Part shown: one piece after another, positions 33,748-41,912 of the stretch
How the letters are laid out: each line of letters opens with the position of its first letter
How positions within the stretch are numbered: the stretch's first letter is position 1
From: Paenibacillus aceti
GTDB lineage: Bacteria; Bacillota; Bacilli; Paenibacillales; Paenibacillaceae
DNA: 64,000 nucleotides
Direction of reading: 5' to 3'
NCBI RefSeq assembly: GCF_003614185.1
Contig: NZ_KZ987724.1
Span: 5,047,771-5,111,770 of the forward strand
Translations under genes and position numbers: made by a program
The notes under the pieces: generated by a model
Seen by the model: the letters and a program-made list of their open reading frames with translations, nothing else
What the model was told of the DNA's origin: nothing
Database searches by the model: none

Positions 33748-35022
33748 CTATAAGAGGCCTTGCGCTAGCAGGCCAGCATGATGCCCGGCAGTATATCCCG
33801 TGGCAAAAGCAGCTGTAATATTATAGCCTCCGGTGTATCCGTGAATATCCATCACCTCGCCGCAGAAGAACAAGCCTGGCATAAGCTTGGATTCCATCGT
33901 CTGCGGGCTGATTTCCTTGAGATGCACGCCGCCGCCAGTGACGAAGGCCTCATCGAAGGAGCGGGTACCCGTTACTATAATAATGAAGCTCTTCAGATTA
34001 GTGACAAAGGCCTGCCAAGTTTCCTTAGGCAAATGCTCATAGGTCGTATCAGCAGCCAGAGCCGCCCGTTCGAACAGGATCGGCAGCAGACGCTCCGGAA
34101 TCGTGCCTTTGAGCACATTCTTCAAGGCCCGCTTCGGCTCTTCAGCCATAAGCCTGCGTAGATAAGTGTCCAGCTCAGTCAGAGACATTGTGGGGAACAG
34201 ATCCAGCGCCAGCTTTACCTCGCTGCTGCCGCTCTTCTGCTTGACGCTGCGGATGAAGCCGCTGCAGCGCAGCGCGATCGGTCCCGATAGGCCGAAATGG
34301 GTGAAGATCATATCGCCCTGATGCTGGACGACCGGCTTGCCTTTGCCGTTGAGTACCGAGAGCTTCACATCACGCAGCGATAACCCTTGCAGGCTCCGGT
34401 CTACGATATATGGCTCCTTGGAGACGATGGGGACCTCTGTCGGGTACAACTCCGTGATCGTATGCCCGGCAGCCGCCGCCCATGGATATCCGTCTCCGGT
34501 TGAACCAGTATGGGGCACGGATTTGCCACCAGTAGCGATAATTACGGAATCGGCATAGATCTGTTCGCCGGATACGAGCGTAACACCTTGAACCTTGCCA
34601 TCAGCGAACAGCACCTCCTGTACGGGATGATGGGTCTGCAGCTTCACGCCCAACGCCCTGGCCTTGCCGACTAGTGCATCGACGACCGTCTTCGCTTTAT
34701 CTGATACGGGGAACATCCGCCCGTTATCCTCTTCTTTTAATGCAATGCCCAGCTTCTCAAAAAAGGCGATGATATCGCGATTGCTGAACAACGAGAAGGC
34801 GCTGTACAGAAATCTTCCGCCCCCGGGTATGTATTGAATCAGCTCATTTATCTCCTTGATGTTCGTCACATTGCAGCGTCCGCCCCCGGATATGCCGAGC
34901 TTGCGCCCCAGCCTATCCCCTTTATCAAGCAATACGACAGAAGCCCCTTGCTCTGCAGCGGCGATCGACGCCATTAACCCCGAAGGTCCTCCTCCGATCA
35001 CAATTACTCCAAATTTGCTCAT
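33748..35022 (-). CDS. BaiN/HI0933-family FAD-dependent oxidoreductase
   Basis: A 424-residue flavoprotein. Rossmann FAD motif VIGGGPSGLMASIAAAEQG at the N-terminus, then the family-specific DRLGRKLGISGGGRCNVTN, IATGGKSVPHTGSTGDGYPW, and the C-terminal GGVHLKEISPQTMESKLMPG and GEVMDIHGYTGGYNITAAFA. These match the HI0933/YtfP family, whose reaction is still poorly defined. Start ATG 35022 has AAAGGGAAAGGG upstream on the minus strand; the 17-residue extension upstream is not family-like. Its 3' end faces ecsB. Confidence 0.9.
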   Translation of the reverse strand: MSKFGVIVIGGGPSGLMASIAAAEQGASVVLLDKGDRLGRKLGISGGGRCNVTNIKEINELIQYIPGGGRFLYSAFSLFSNRDIIAFFEKLGIALKEEDNGRMFPVSDKAKTVVDALVGKARALGVKLQTHHPVQEVLFADGKVQGVTLVSGEQIYADSVIIATGGKSVPHTGSTGDGYPWAAAAGHTITELYPTEVPIVSKEPYIVDRSLQGLSLRDVKLSVLNGKGKPVVQHQGDMIFTHFGLSGPIALRCSGFIRSVKQKSGSSEVKLALDLFPTMSLTELDTYLRRLMAEEPKRALKNVLKGTIPERLLPILFERAALAADTTYEHLPKETWQAFVTNLKSFIIIVTGTRSFDEAFVTGGGVHLKEISPQTMESKLMPGLFFCGEVMDIHGYTGGYNITAAFATGYTAGHHAGLLAQGLL

Positions 35023-35193
35023 TATAGTCCCTTTCCCTTTGCAGTTTTTCAACAATATTTTATAGGATATCATATATTATAGATTTACTTGAAAGGTGAT
35101 AGATATTTTCTGAAATAAGAATTATTGTAAAACTTTGTCGGCTATGCTTTAATCAAAGTTAGATTGGTATTCTTCCGCCTGAGGAGGGAGAAG

Positions 35194-36894
35194 ATGGTTG
35201 AATTCAGGGAGATTCTGCTGCAAGTGCTGATTGCCTGTCTACCAGCTTTTTTGTTTCCGCTTCTTTATGAGAAATCTTCTAGAATTCCTCAGCCAAATGG
35301 CCGCAAGGCTTATCAGACGGATTACTCGATGGGACTGACCTATACATGCACCTTTAGCATGTTATTATGCTCCTTATTTCCGAGCTATGTCTGGAACGGA
35401 ATCCCTATTAATTTCGGGATATTACCGCTCTTCGCGCTGATGCTGTACGGCAAGCTGAGGGAGGGAGTAATACTAGGAGTTCTGTATCTACTGCTCTATC
35501 CTCTCTATGCAATGAAATTTACGGTTCCGGAGTTTTTGTTCGAGACAGGGATTCTTCTATACCCTTTCGTATTATTGACAGCTAATTTTTTCAAACGGAT
35601 CGGACGCCGTGGCAAGGTCGTCATACTGACGGTGATCTTCGCAGCTGGTGAAATGATGATTACAGTATCTCCATATATCATCGAAGACATGAAGCTTGAG
35701 TTCGGTGCATTTACCACTATTATAGCCAATATTCTGGTCTCGGTACTGGCGGGTAGTCTATTCGTACATATTATTGAGACGACGATGGAGAAGGAGAAGC
35801 TGCGTGAGCAGGTCATGCATTTATCGCGAAAATATTTCCGTGAGGCCGAGACGCTGCAGCAGATGATGGATGCGGCTCCTCTGAGCATTATACTGCTGGA
35901 TCAGAAGGGCAGGATCTTATCGATTAACGACACTTTTCTGCAATTTTATCGCTTGAGCCGTCCTAACGGGACGCGCGAGGAGCTGATTCGCAAAGAGATC
36001 GTGAAGGTGCTGCTCGGTCTCGATTTTGAAGTTATCGCTTCCCGGGCGGAACAGACGCTGGAGGGGAATGTCAAGACATCGGAGATCATGCAGATCGCGG
36101 ATCGCGTCTTCTTCGCGACCACTTCACCGATTACGAAGATGCTTACCAATGAGAACATCGGTGCCGTTATTATTATCCAGGATATTACGGAATTAGAGGC
36201 GCTGCGGATGGAATTGAATCATGTGGAGCGCCTGGGACTTGTCGGCCAAATGGCGGCCAGTATTACGCATGAAATCAGAAATCCGATGGCTGTAGTCCGC
36301 GGCTTCCTGCAATTAATGCGGGAGAAGAGTCCTTCTTCGCTGGAGCATTATTATCGCATCGTCATGGAGGAATTGGACCGGGCCAACGGGATTATTAATG
36401 ATTTTCTGTCGCTGGCCCAGAATCGGGTCGTGAAGATGGAGCTATCGGGCTTGCATGAGATTATCTCTGAGCTGACCCCGTTGTTATGGGCAGACGCTAA
36501 TCTGCGCGGGCAGAGCATCGAGGTGCGGCTGGACGAGACCGCTCCGCCTCTGATGCTCAATCATAAGGAAATCAAGCAGCTGATTCTCAACCTCGGCCGC
36601 AATGCCATGGAGGCGATGGATGAGAAGGGCAAATTGACGCTGGAGATGAAGCGAGAGTCTGACGGCGTCGAGCTCTACGTAATGGATACTGGCCCAGGCA
36701 TTCCGCCTGCCCAGCAGGAGAGATTGTTCGAGCCATTCTTCACGACGAAGAGCAAGGGGACGGGGCTGGGGCTGTCACTATGCCTTAGCATTATGGAGCG
36801 ACATGGCGGAAGAATCAACGTGAAATCGGAGGAAGGCGTGGGGACGACATTTATTGTGTTTTTCCCGTACGCGGCTGAACGGATCGAGGCCTAA
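35194..36894 (+). CDS. KinB-like sporulation sensor histidine kinase
   Basis: A 566-residue membrane kinase. About six helices (residues 5-195) resemble the 5TMR/LytS-type sensor, a PAS-like domain follows (about 225-340), then HisKA with the phospho-histidine in SITHEIRNPMAVVRGF and HATPase_c with N box LILNLGRNAMEAM, G1 DTGPGIPPA and G2 GTGLGLSL. This arrangement matches KinB/KinD-like kinases that feed the Spo0A phosphorelay; there is no linked response regulator, as expected for orphan kinases. ATG 35194 has GAGGAGGGAG at 6 bases. Confidence 0.87.
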   Translation: MVEFREILLQVLIACLPAFLFPLLYEKSSRIPQPNGRKAYQTDYSMGLTYTCTFSMLLCSLFPSYVWNGIPINFGILPLFALMLYGKLREGVILGVLYLLLYPLYAMKFTVPEFLFETGILLYPFVLLTANFFKRIGRRGKVVILTVIFAAGEMMITVSPYIIEDMKLEFGAFTTIIANILVSVLAGSLFVHIIETTMEKEKLREQVMHLSRKYFREAETLQQMMDAAPLSIILLDQKGRILSINDTFLQFYRLSRPNGTREELIRKEIVKVLLGLDFEVIASRAEQTLEGNVKTSEIMQIADRVFFATTSPITKMLTNENIGAVIIIQDITELEALRMELNHVERLGLVGQMAASITHEIRNPMAVVRGFLQLMREKSPSSLEHYYRIVMEELDRANGIINDFLSLAQNRVVKMELSGLHEIISELTPLLWADANLRGQSIEVRLDETAPPLMLNHKEIKQLILNLGRNAMEAMDEKGKLTLEMKRESDGVELYVMDTGPGIPPAQQERLFEPFFTTKSKGTGLGLSLCLSIMERHGGRINVKSEEGVGTTFIVFFPYAAERIEA

Positions 36895-36930
36895 GTCTCA
36901 GTCCCGGTCGGCTCAAGACACTGCATAAGA

Positions 36931-37118
36931 CTCTAACGAAACTGCAGAACGCTATTTGCGCTATAACAACGGTAAAATAATTTTAAAGAAACACCATATC
37001 GTTATTCGGGGAAAATCTGGACTTTCGAGCCTAAATTGACTCAGATAGCGATACCCAGTTTCGTTACGATTTCCAGCGACCCTTTTTGGCGCGAATAGCG
37101 ATACTCCGTTTCGTTAGA
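36931..37118. repeat. TAACGAAAC hairpin repeat (family R3), double unit
   Basis: Opens CTCTAACGAAACTGCAGAACGC, then a second unit from about 36987 (AGAAACACCATATCGTTATTCG) that closes with TAGCGATACCCAGTTTCGTTAC near 37059, then a third arm ending TAGCGATACTCCGTTTCGTTAG. It has the layout of the 24680-24863 copy. The small frames read through it are not genes. Confidence 0.8.
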
Positions 37119-37280
37119 ACTGGCAATTGGGGGGCGCTAGGGGGTTACTTCCTATTCTGCTCGAACTGCGGTTAGAAGGCACGAGATCACTGTGTAGGAT
37201 GGGTTCCCCACGAGAACGGCCATTGATTCCTGCGTATTCGGAAATATGCTCACTGACGTTTAGTCCTACAGAGGTTGAAA

Positions 37281-37407
37281 CCTGCATATTTGCAGGCTTT
37301 TACGCTTATTTCTCCAAAATCAGGGCGCCGCGCTGAAAAAAGATGCATTTTCGCAGGAATTTACTATTTCGAGTTGGGTTTTTACGAAATTCCTGCATAA
37401 TTGCAGG
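37281..37407. repeat. Cluster of three CCTGCA hairpin repeats (family R2)
   Basis: Cores at 37281-37296 (CCTGCATATTTGCAGG), 37342-37357 (degenerate, GATGCATTTTCGCAGG) and 37392-37407 (CCTGCATAATTGCAGG), with start spacing of 61 and 50 bases. The segment between the first two (CTCCAAAATCAGGGCG) is the reverse complement of spacer sequence found in the 17991-18168 cluster. Confidence 0.85.
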
Positions 37408-37509
37408 CTTTCTCGCCGCTATCAAGTACGAGTGAGTACCGCTTCACGCCGCTCCATATTGTCGCAGTCTTTCCGGCAGGTTCGGATGGGTAGATGTATA
37501 GCAAAATTG

Positions 37510-37537
37510 TTGCTTTCCTGATGGCGAAAGGTATAAT
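37510..37537 (+). promoter_or_regulatory. Promoter of the bacilliredoxin gene
   Basis: -35 TTGCTT at 37510-37515 and -10 TATAAT at 37532-37537, spacer 16 bases. It lies 65 bases before the ATG. Confidence 0.6.
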
Positions 37538-37601
37538 TAATAATAGTCTGAGTGATAAAAGTCATACTTTTAGCATAATAGGTCCATGAGGAGTGAAGAT
37601 T

Positions 37602-38036
37602 ATGTCAATGTCATATGATCAATATATGAGAGAAATGGTTCAGCCGATGCGAGATGAGCTGACAAGTCTGGGAATCAAGGAGCTGAGAACGCCTGAGGAA
37701 GTAGAGACGACTCTGCCTACATCACAAGGCACGGCCTTGGTCGTTGTGAACTCAGTGTGCGGCTGTGCAGCGGGGCAATGCCGTCCGGGCGTAGCACGTG
37801 CTCTGCAGCATGAAGCAGTTCCGGATCATCTGTTCACCGTATTCGCCGGTCAAGATAAGGAAGCTACGGCCAAAGCGCGCGAATATTTCGCACCGTACCC
37901 TCCATCTTCACCATCCATCGCCCTGATGAAAGACGGCGAGCTGGTTCACTTCATTGAACGGGAGCAGATCGAGGATCGTTCTGCAGCAGAGATCGCTGCC
38001 GATTTGACGAGCGCTTTCGACCGTTTCTGCAAGTAA
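37602..38036 (+). CDS. BrxA/BrxB family bacilliredoxin
   Basis: A 144-residue thioredoxin-like protein with the CGC active site in VVNSVCGCAAGQCRPGVA and the PPSSPSIALMKDGELVHFIER segment of the UPF0403/YphP family. Bacilliredoxins remove bacillithiol from mixed disulfides on proteins after oxidative stress. Whether it is BrxA or BrxB cannot be decided here. GTG 37593 is in frame, but AGGAGTG lies 6-7 bases before ATG 37602, so that is the start. It is a single-gene unit with its own promoter and terminator. Confidence 0.92.
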   Translation: MSMSYDQYMREMVQPMRDELTSLGIKELRTPEEVETTLPTSQGTALVVVNSVCGCAAGQCRPGVARALQHEAVPDHLFTVFAGQDKEATAKAREYFAPYPPSSPSIALMKDGELVHFIEREQIEDRSAAEIAADLTSAFDRFCK

Positions 38037-38058
38037 GGTGCAATAGGTGTACAAGTAT

Positions 38059-38120
38059 AAGGCGGAAGTTGAGCAAACCTTTATGGAACAGCTGTAAAGG
38101 GAAAGCGGCTTCCGCCTTTT
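38059..38120 (+). terminator. Terminator after the bacilliredoxin gene
   Basis: Arms AAGGCGGAAG and CTTCCGCCTT, followed by TT; a large loop of about 40 bases lies between. The remaining 270 bases up to acpS hold no gene that I can see. Confidence 0.65.
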
Positions 38121-38389
38121 CTCATTGTCTAATTCCAGGTACGCGAAAAAAGAAGGCCGAATCCGACTAGCTGCGCTTCCTTGTCCAGATGTTTTTGACC
38201 AAGTTCCAGCAGTTAGGTGAAAGACAGAAGGTGGAGAATCAAAGGGGATATCGAAGCAATGTTAGGGAGCGAAATGCGCCATCTGCAAGGGAACCATAGC
38301 AGGCGAGGCGCTGCGGACTTTTCTTCATATTCTCTTCCCTGTACAATGTGGTATAGGCATAGAACGAAAGAGGAAGAAGGGAAAATCCT

Positions 38390-38785
38390 TTGATATATGG
38401 GATCGGCCATGATGTGGTTGAAATTGAACGGATCAGACATATGCTGGGCAGCAGAGTCGGAGATAAATTCGTGGAACGGATATTGACCCCGGGGGAATTT
38501 GAATTACCCGGCAGGTCAAGCCGCCCTGCCGAATTTCTGGCGGGGCGCTTTGCGGCCAAGGAAGCGGTCAGCAAGGCCTTCGGCTGCGGGATCGGCCAAG
38601 TGTTGAGTTTCAAGGATATCGAGGTTGTGCCGGATGTAAACGGTAAGCCGTCGGTTCATTTGTCACTAGGGGCTTGGGAGCGTCTCGGTTTGTCCGCAAC
38701 AGGGGATTATGTTATACATTTAAGCATTACCCATGAACGTCAGTTGGCCTCTGCCTTTGCGGTGGTCGAGAGTGTAAATAAATAA
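38390..38785 (+). CDS. acpS: Holo-[acyl-carrier-protein] synthase
   Basis: A 131-residue AcpS that transfers the 4'-phosphopantetheine arm from coenzyme A to apo-ACP. The N-terminal magnesium motif GIGHDVVEIERI, ILTPGEFE and the central FAAKEAVSKAFG are complete. Start is TTG at 38390 (MIYGIGHD), with AGGAAGAAGGGA upstream. MutY begins 9 bases after its stop, so the two are probably co-transcribed. Confidence 0.95.
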   Translation: MIYGIGHDVVEIERIRHMLGSRVGDKFVERILTPGEFELPGRSSRPAEFLAGRFAAKEAVSKAFGCGIGQVLSFKDIEVVPDVNGKPSVHLSLGAWERLGLSATGDYVIHLSITHERQLASAFAVVESVNK

Positions 38786-38794
38786 AGGCGATTC

Positions 38795-40021
38795 ATGGAA
38801 AGGGGGAGGATCAGCGTTATTATGCAGGACAGCAAGGCGAGCAAGGAAAGTAAGCAGTATTTCAGCAGAGAGCTGCTAAGCTGGTATGAGCAGGCGAAGC
38901 GTGATTTGCCGTGGAGACGGCATCGCAATCCTTACTATATATGGGTATCAGAAATTATGCTGCAGCAGACGCGGGTCGATACGGTGATCCCGTATTTCCA
39001 GCGCTTCATTGAACGATTTCCGACGATACAAGCACTGGCGGAAGCGCCGGAGGAGGATGTGTTGAAAAGCTGGGAGGGGCTCGGCTATTATTCAAGGGCC
39101 CGCAATCTGCAGGCGGCGGCCCAGCAGGTGATGGAGCGGCATGGCGGGATTGTGCCGGATAACAAGAAGGATGTATCCGCCCTGAAGGGGGTTGGCCCGT
39201 ATACTTCCGGGGCCATCCTCAGCATCGCCTACAATCAGCCGGAGCCTGCGGTGGACGGCAATGTGATGCGTGTCCTGTCTCGTTATTTCCTGATCGAAGA
39301 GGATATTATGAAGACCGGCACGCGCACCTTGATGGAGGAGCTGGCGACCTCGCTGATCCCTCCAGGCCGCGCAGGCGATTTCAATCAGGCGCTGATGGAG
39401 CTTGGCGCCTTGATCTGTACACCCAAATCACCGCAGTGTCTGATCTGCCCGGTGATGGTTCATTGCTCCGGCCGTCTGGAAGGGGCGGAGGAGCGCCTGC
39501 CGGTGAAGAGCAAGGCGAAGCCACCGCGGCCGGAGTACAGGCTCGTCGCCCTGGTAGAGGGCGACGGAGCCCAGGCCGGGCGAGTGCTCGTCCGCCGGCG
39601 CCCGGATACGGGGCTGCTCGCCCGGATGTGGGAGCTGCCCCATATTCCAGCAGCGGCGGAGCCTGGAGAGGGGGCCGGCCTGCCGGACGGCCCGGCGATG
39701 GACAGGCTCGCTGCTGCGCTTGGCGGCGCGGGCGTGATGGCCGCGCCGGTAGGGGCACTGATGGAAGCGGAGCATACGTTCAGCCATATTCATTGGAATA
39801 TGCGCGTGTTCCGCTTCCATCAGGCGGACGGCCTAGGCGAGCTGGCTGCCGTGGCCGAGTCCGCTGCCGCCTATGAGGCGAATGGCGCAGGCGGCGCGGT
39901 CAGTCCGAGTGCCAGCGATGATTCGGCCGAATATCGCTGGATCACCCAGGATGATATGGGGGAATTGGCTTTCCCCAACGTCTTTATCCGTATATTGAAT
40001 CGCTATTTCTCATCTATATAG
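38795..40021 (+). CDS. mutY: A/G-specific adenine glycosylase
   Basis: A 408-residue DNA glycosylase that removes adenine paired with 8-oxoguanine. The helix-hairpin-helix LKGVGPYTSGA is at about 130-140, the catalytic aspartate in AVDGNVMRV (D154), the catalytic glutamate in VSEIMLQQTR (E53), and the iron-sulfur ligands are C208, C215, C218, C224. The C-terminal MutT-like domain carries Ala/Gly-rich insertions (from about residue 285, and before DDSAEYRW) that make it longer than usual and lift local GC at 39540-39900. ATG 38822 is an alternative start (GGGGGAGG 13 bases upstream). Confidence 0.93.
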   Translation: MERGRISVIMQDSKASKESKQYFSRELLSWYEQAKRDLPWRRHRNPYYIWVSEIMLQQTRVDTVIPYFQRFIERFPTIQALAEAPEEDVLKSWEGLGYYSRARNLQAAAQQVMERHGGIVPDNKKDVSALKGVGPYTSGAILSIAYNQPEPAVDGNVMRVLSRYFLIEEDIMKTGTRTLMEELATSLIPPGRAGDFNQALMELGALICTPKSPQCLICPVMVHCSGRLEGAEERLPVKSKAKPPRPEYRLVALVEGDGAQAGRVLVRRRPDTGLLARMWELPHIPAAAEPGEGAGLPDGPAMDRLAAALGGAGVMAAPVGALMEAEHTFSHIHWNMRVFRFHQADGLGELAAVAESAAAYEANGAGGAVSPSASDDSAEYRWITQDDMGELAFPNVFIRILNRYFSSI

Positions 40022-40044
40022 CAGAGCGACAGCAGCGAATGGCA

Positions 40045-40098
40045 AGAAGCAGCCTCGAACACGGACATATATCCTGTCCTGTGCCAAGGCTGCTTCTT
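40045..40098 (+). terminator. Terminator after mutY
   Basis: Arms AAGAAGCAGCCT and AGGCTGCTTCTT (12 bp, perfect), with a nested stem CACGGACA/TGTCCTGTG. Confidence 0.8.
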
Positions 40099-40121
40099 AA
40101 TTTGCATCAATCGGGACAATC

Positions 40122-40331
40122 TTAGTCACCGATCATGCGATTTTCGACACTTTTCATCGTATTCTGCTGATCAGGCTCACGATGCTGCTCCGGGCTGGTC
40201 TGGCCCGAGTCCACTGGAGTATCGCCGCTAACACTGCGCGCGAAGCTGGTGAACTGCGTTTTATGCTGATCTTGTTTATGCTTCGCCTTGAGCAGTTCCT
40301 GCGGATCATTGGTGAGATTCTCGTTTTCCAT
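40122..40331 (-). CDS. Small hydrophilic protein, unknown function
   Basis: A 69-residue, highly charged protein without cysteine or membrane segment (MENENLTNDPQELLKAKHKQ). ATG 40331 is taken as the start because GGAGGAATG lies about 10 bases upstream on the minus strand. No domain recognised. Its 3' end faces the mutY terminator. The hydrophilic, Gln/Asp-rich composition resembles other small orphan proteins of spore formers, but no function is claimed. Confidence 0.55.
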   Translation of the reverse strand: MENENLTNDPQELLKAKHKQDQHKTQFTSFARSVSGDTPVDSGQTSPEQHREPDQQNTMKSVENRMIGD

Positions 40332-40616
40332 CGCTTGCATTCCTCCATAGTGAGTGAAGTTTTGAGTCAACCTTGCGGTCCATTTCAGTAGTATGTGTAA
40401 TTTGGCATAATTTAAATGAGCTTCCCACTAATGTTCATATTTCGGGCTGCTCCAATTTGTAACGAAACTCCCTATTCGGGTGAAAATTTACTTCAATCAG
40501 AGTTATAATAGAGTTTATTAGCAGAGTGTAAACACAGAAATATACTAGTAAAAAAAGTGAATTGAAACAGTTTCATTTCCTCTAATAGAAATAAATGGCC
40601 CCAAAAATAATGTAAA

Positions 40617-40632
40617 CGCTTAATATTAAGCG
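40617..40632. promoter_or_regulatory. Palindrome in the gap before the GNAT gene
   Basis: Perfect 16-bp palindrome CGCTTAATATTAAGCG. Both sides look cre-like (TGTAAACGCT on the left, AAGCGCTTTCA on the right). The surrounding 467-base gap (40332-40798) is AT-rich and otherwise empty. Confidence 0.5.
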
Positions 40633-40798
40633 CTTTCAGAAGAAATATGGTGTAATTCCCCGATAAATATGCTTTAATGGACAAAGAGACTATTTTTTCT
40701 CGTTTTTTGTCTGGATTTCATTTATTTCAGCTTTGTAAAAATGGGAAGAACATTTTTACATAATTCTATCTTGCGAAGAGAAAAGGGAGATCATAAGC

Positions 40799-41239
40799 AT
40801 GCGTATTCGTTCCTTTCAGTTGAGTGATGCTAATCAAGTGATGGAGCTTTTGCAAGTGGCCTTATCGGAAGATTGTTGTGAAGACACGAAGCGGGCATTT
40901 GCCAGGCAATTGTCCTGGGACTCAGACTTAATAGTAATTGCTGAAGCGGACGAGGAAATCGTTGGTGTTTTGATCGGTACGATCGACCACAATGTGGGCT
41001 GTATCTACCGCACGGTTGTGCATCCGGATTACCGCCGTCAAGGTGTGGCTACCGGACTCATTAATGGAATGGAACAGCGGTTCCAGCAGCGCAAGGTTAG
41101 TAGGATTGTAGTCGCCGGAGATGAGCATAATAAGGCGATTGCACCACTGTACGAGGCATTGGGATATGGCGCAAGCAAGTTTTTGGAGGCGTTTCAGAAA
41201 CTGAGTATTGCTGCAGTTCACTCTTTGTCTGGTTCATAA
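40799..41239 (+). CDS. GNAT family N-acetyltransferase
   Basis: A 146-residue acetyltransferase: MRIRSFQLSDANQVMELL at the start, the acetyl-CoA motif VVHPDYRRQGVATGLINGME (R/Q-x-x-G-x-A) and the C-terminal YEALGYGASKFLEAFQKL. Its length and layout resemble YlbP/RimI-like single-domain enzymes. Substrate unknown. AAAAGGGAG precedes the ATG. It stands alone, in front of rnhA by 190 bases. Confidence 0.87.
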   Translation: MRIRSFQLSDANQVMELLQVALSEDCCEDTKRAFARQLSWDSDLIVIAEADEEIVGVLIGTIDHNVGCIYRTVVHPDYRRQGVATGLINGMEQRFQQRKVSRIVVAGDEHNKAIAPLYEALGYGASKFLEAFQKLSIAAVHSLSGS

Positions 41240-41428
41240 GAAATATGAATAAAAGAATAAATATTGTCAAATATTGACGAATTTAAGCATGTCTGGCGAC
41301 CCGTTGCAAAAGGGCACTGGATATGCTTTTCTATTATATAGGGATCGACCCGGTCAGGAGCTAAGCTAAGGGGCGCGGAGTTGATTATAGAAGGTTACGG
41401 CCATGCTCAAAAAGCTGGAGGTAGAAGA

Positions 41429-41866
41429 GTGAAGGAAATTTCAATTTATACGGATGGTGCTTGTTCAGGAAATCCTGGCCCCGGGGGCTGGGGCGTTATT
41501 CTTTTATATAAAGGGCATCGTAAAGAGCTGTCTGGTGGCGAGAAGCTGACCACGAATAACCGGATGGAAATCCAGGCGGTCATCTCCGCGCTCAGCGCGC
41601 TGACGGAGCCTTGTCAAGTGAAGGTATACAGCGATTCGGCGTATGTGGTCAATTGTTTCCGGCAAGGCTGGATACGTGGCTGGTTGAAGAATGGCTGGAA
41701 GAACAGCAAGAATCAGCCGGTGGAAAATCAGGACCTGTGGAAGGAACTGTGGCGTTTGATGGGCATCCATCAGGTGGAGTACATTAAGGTGAAGGGACAT
41801 AGCGATAATGAATTGAACAATCGCTGCGATCTCCTCGCCCGGGAAGCGATCAAGCGCTTGTCTTAG
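41429..41866 (+). CDS. rnhA: Ribonuclease HI
   Basis: A 145-residue type 1 RNase H that cuts the RNA strand of RNA-DNA hybrids. Catalytic residues are visible: D in IYTDGACSGNPGPGGWG, E in TNNRMEIQAVISAL, D in VYSDSAYVVN, and the last D in NELNNRCDLLA, with the loop histidine in VKGHSDNE. GTG 41429 (MKEISIYTDG) has TGGAGGT at 6 bases; the longer upstream frame is not family-like. It precedes queG by 46 bases. Confidence 0.94.
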   Translation: MKEISIYTDGACSGNPGPGGWGVILLYKGHRKELSGGEKLTTNNRMEIQAVISALSALTEPCQVKVYSDSAYVVNCFRQGWIRGWLKNGWKNSKNQPVENQDLWKELWRLMGIHQVEYIKVKGHSDNELNNRCDLLAREAIKRLS

Positions 41867-41912
41867 AGAAATTATTTTAGATTATGATATACGACATCGA
41901 GGAGGGACAGGC

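Noticed and set aside
37127-37336. 69-residue frame in the gap before the bacilliredoxin gene
   Set aside because: It reads across R3 and R2 repeats and has no ribosome site or recognisable protein sequence.
39436-39876. Alternative Gly/Arg/Ala-rich frames in the GC-rich end of mutY
   Set aside because: They arise from the GC-rich insertions of mutY; the mutY frame carries clear motifs on both sides.
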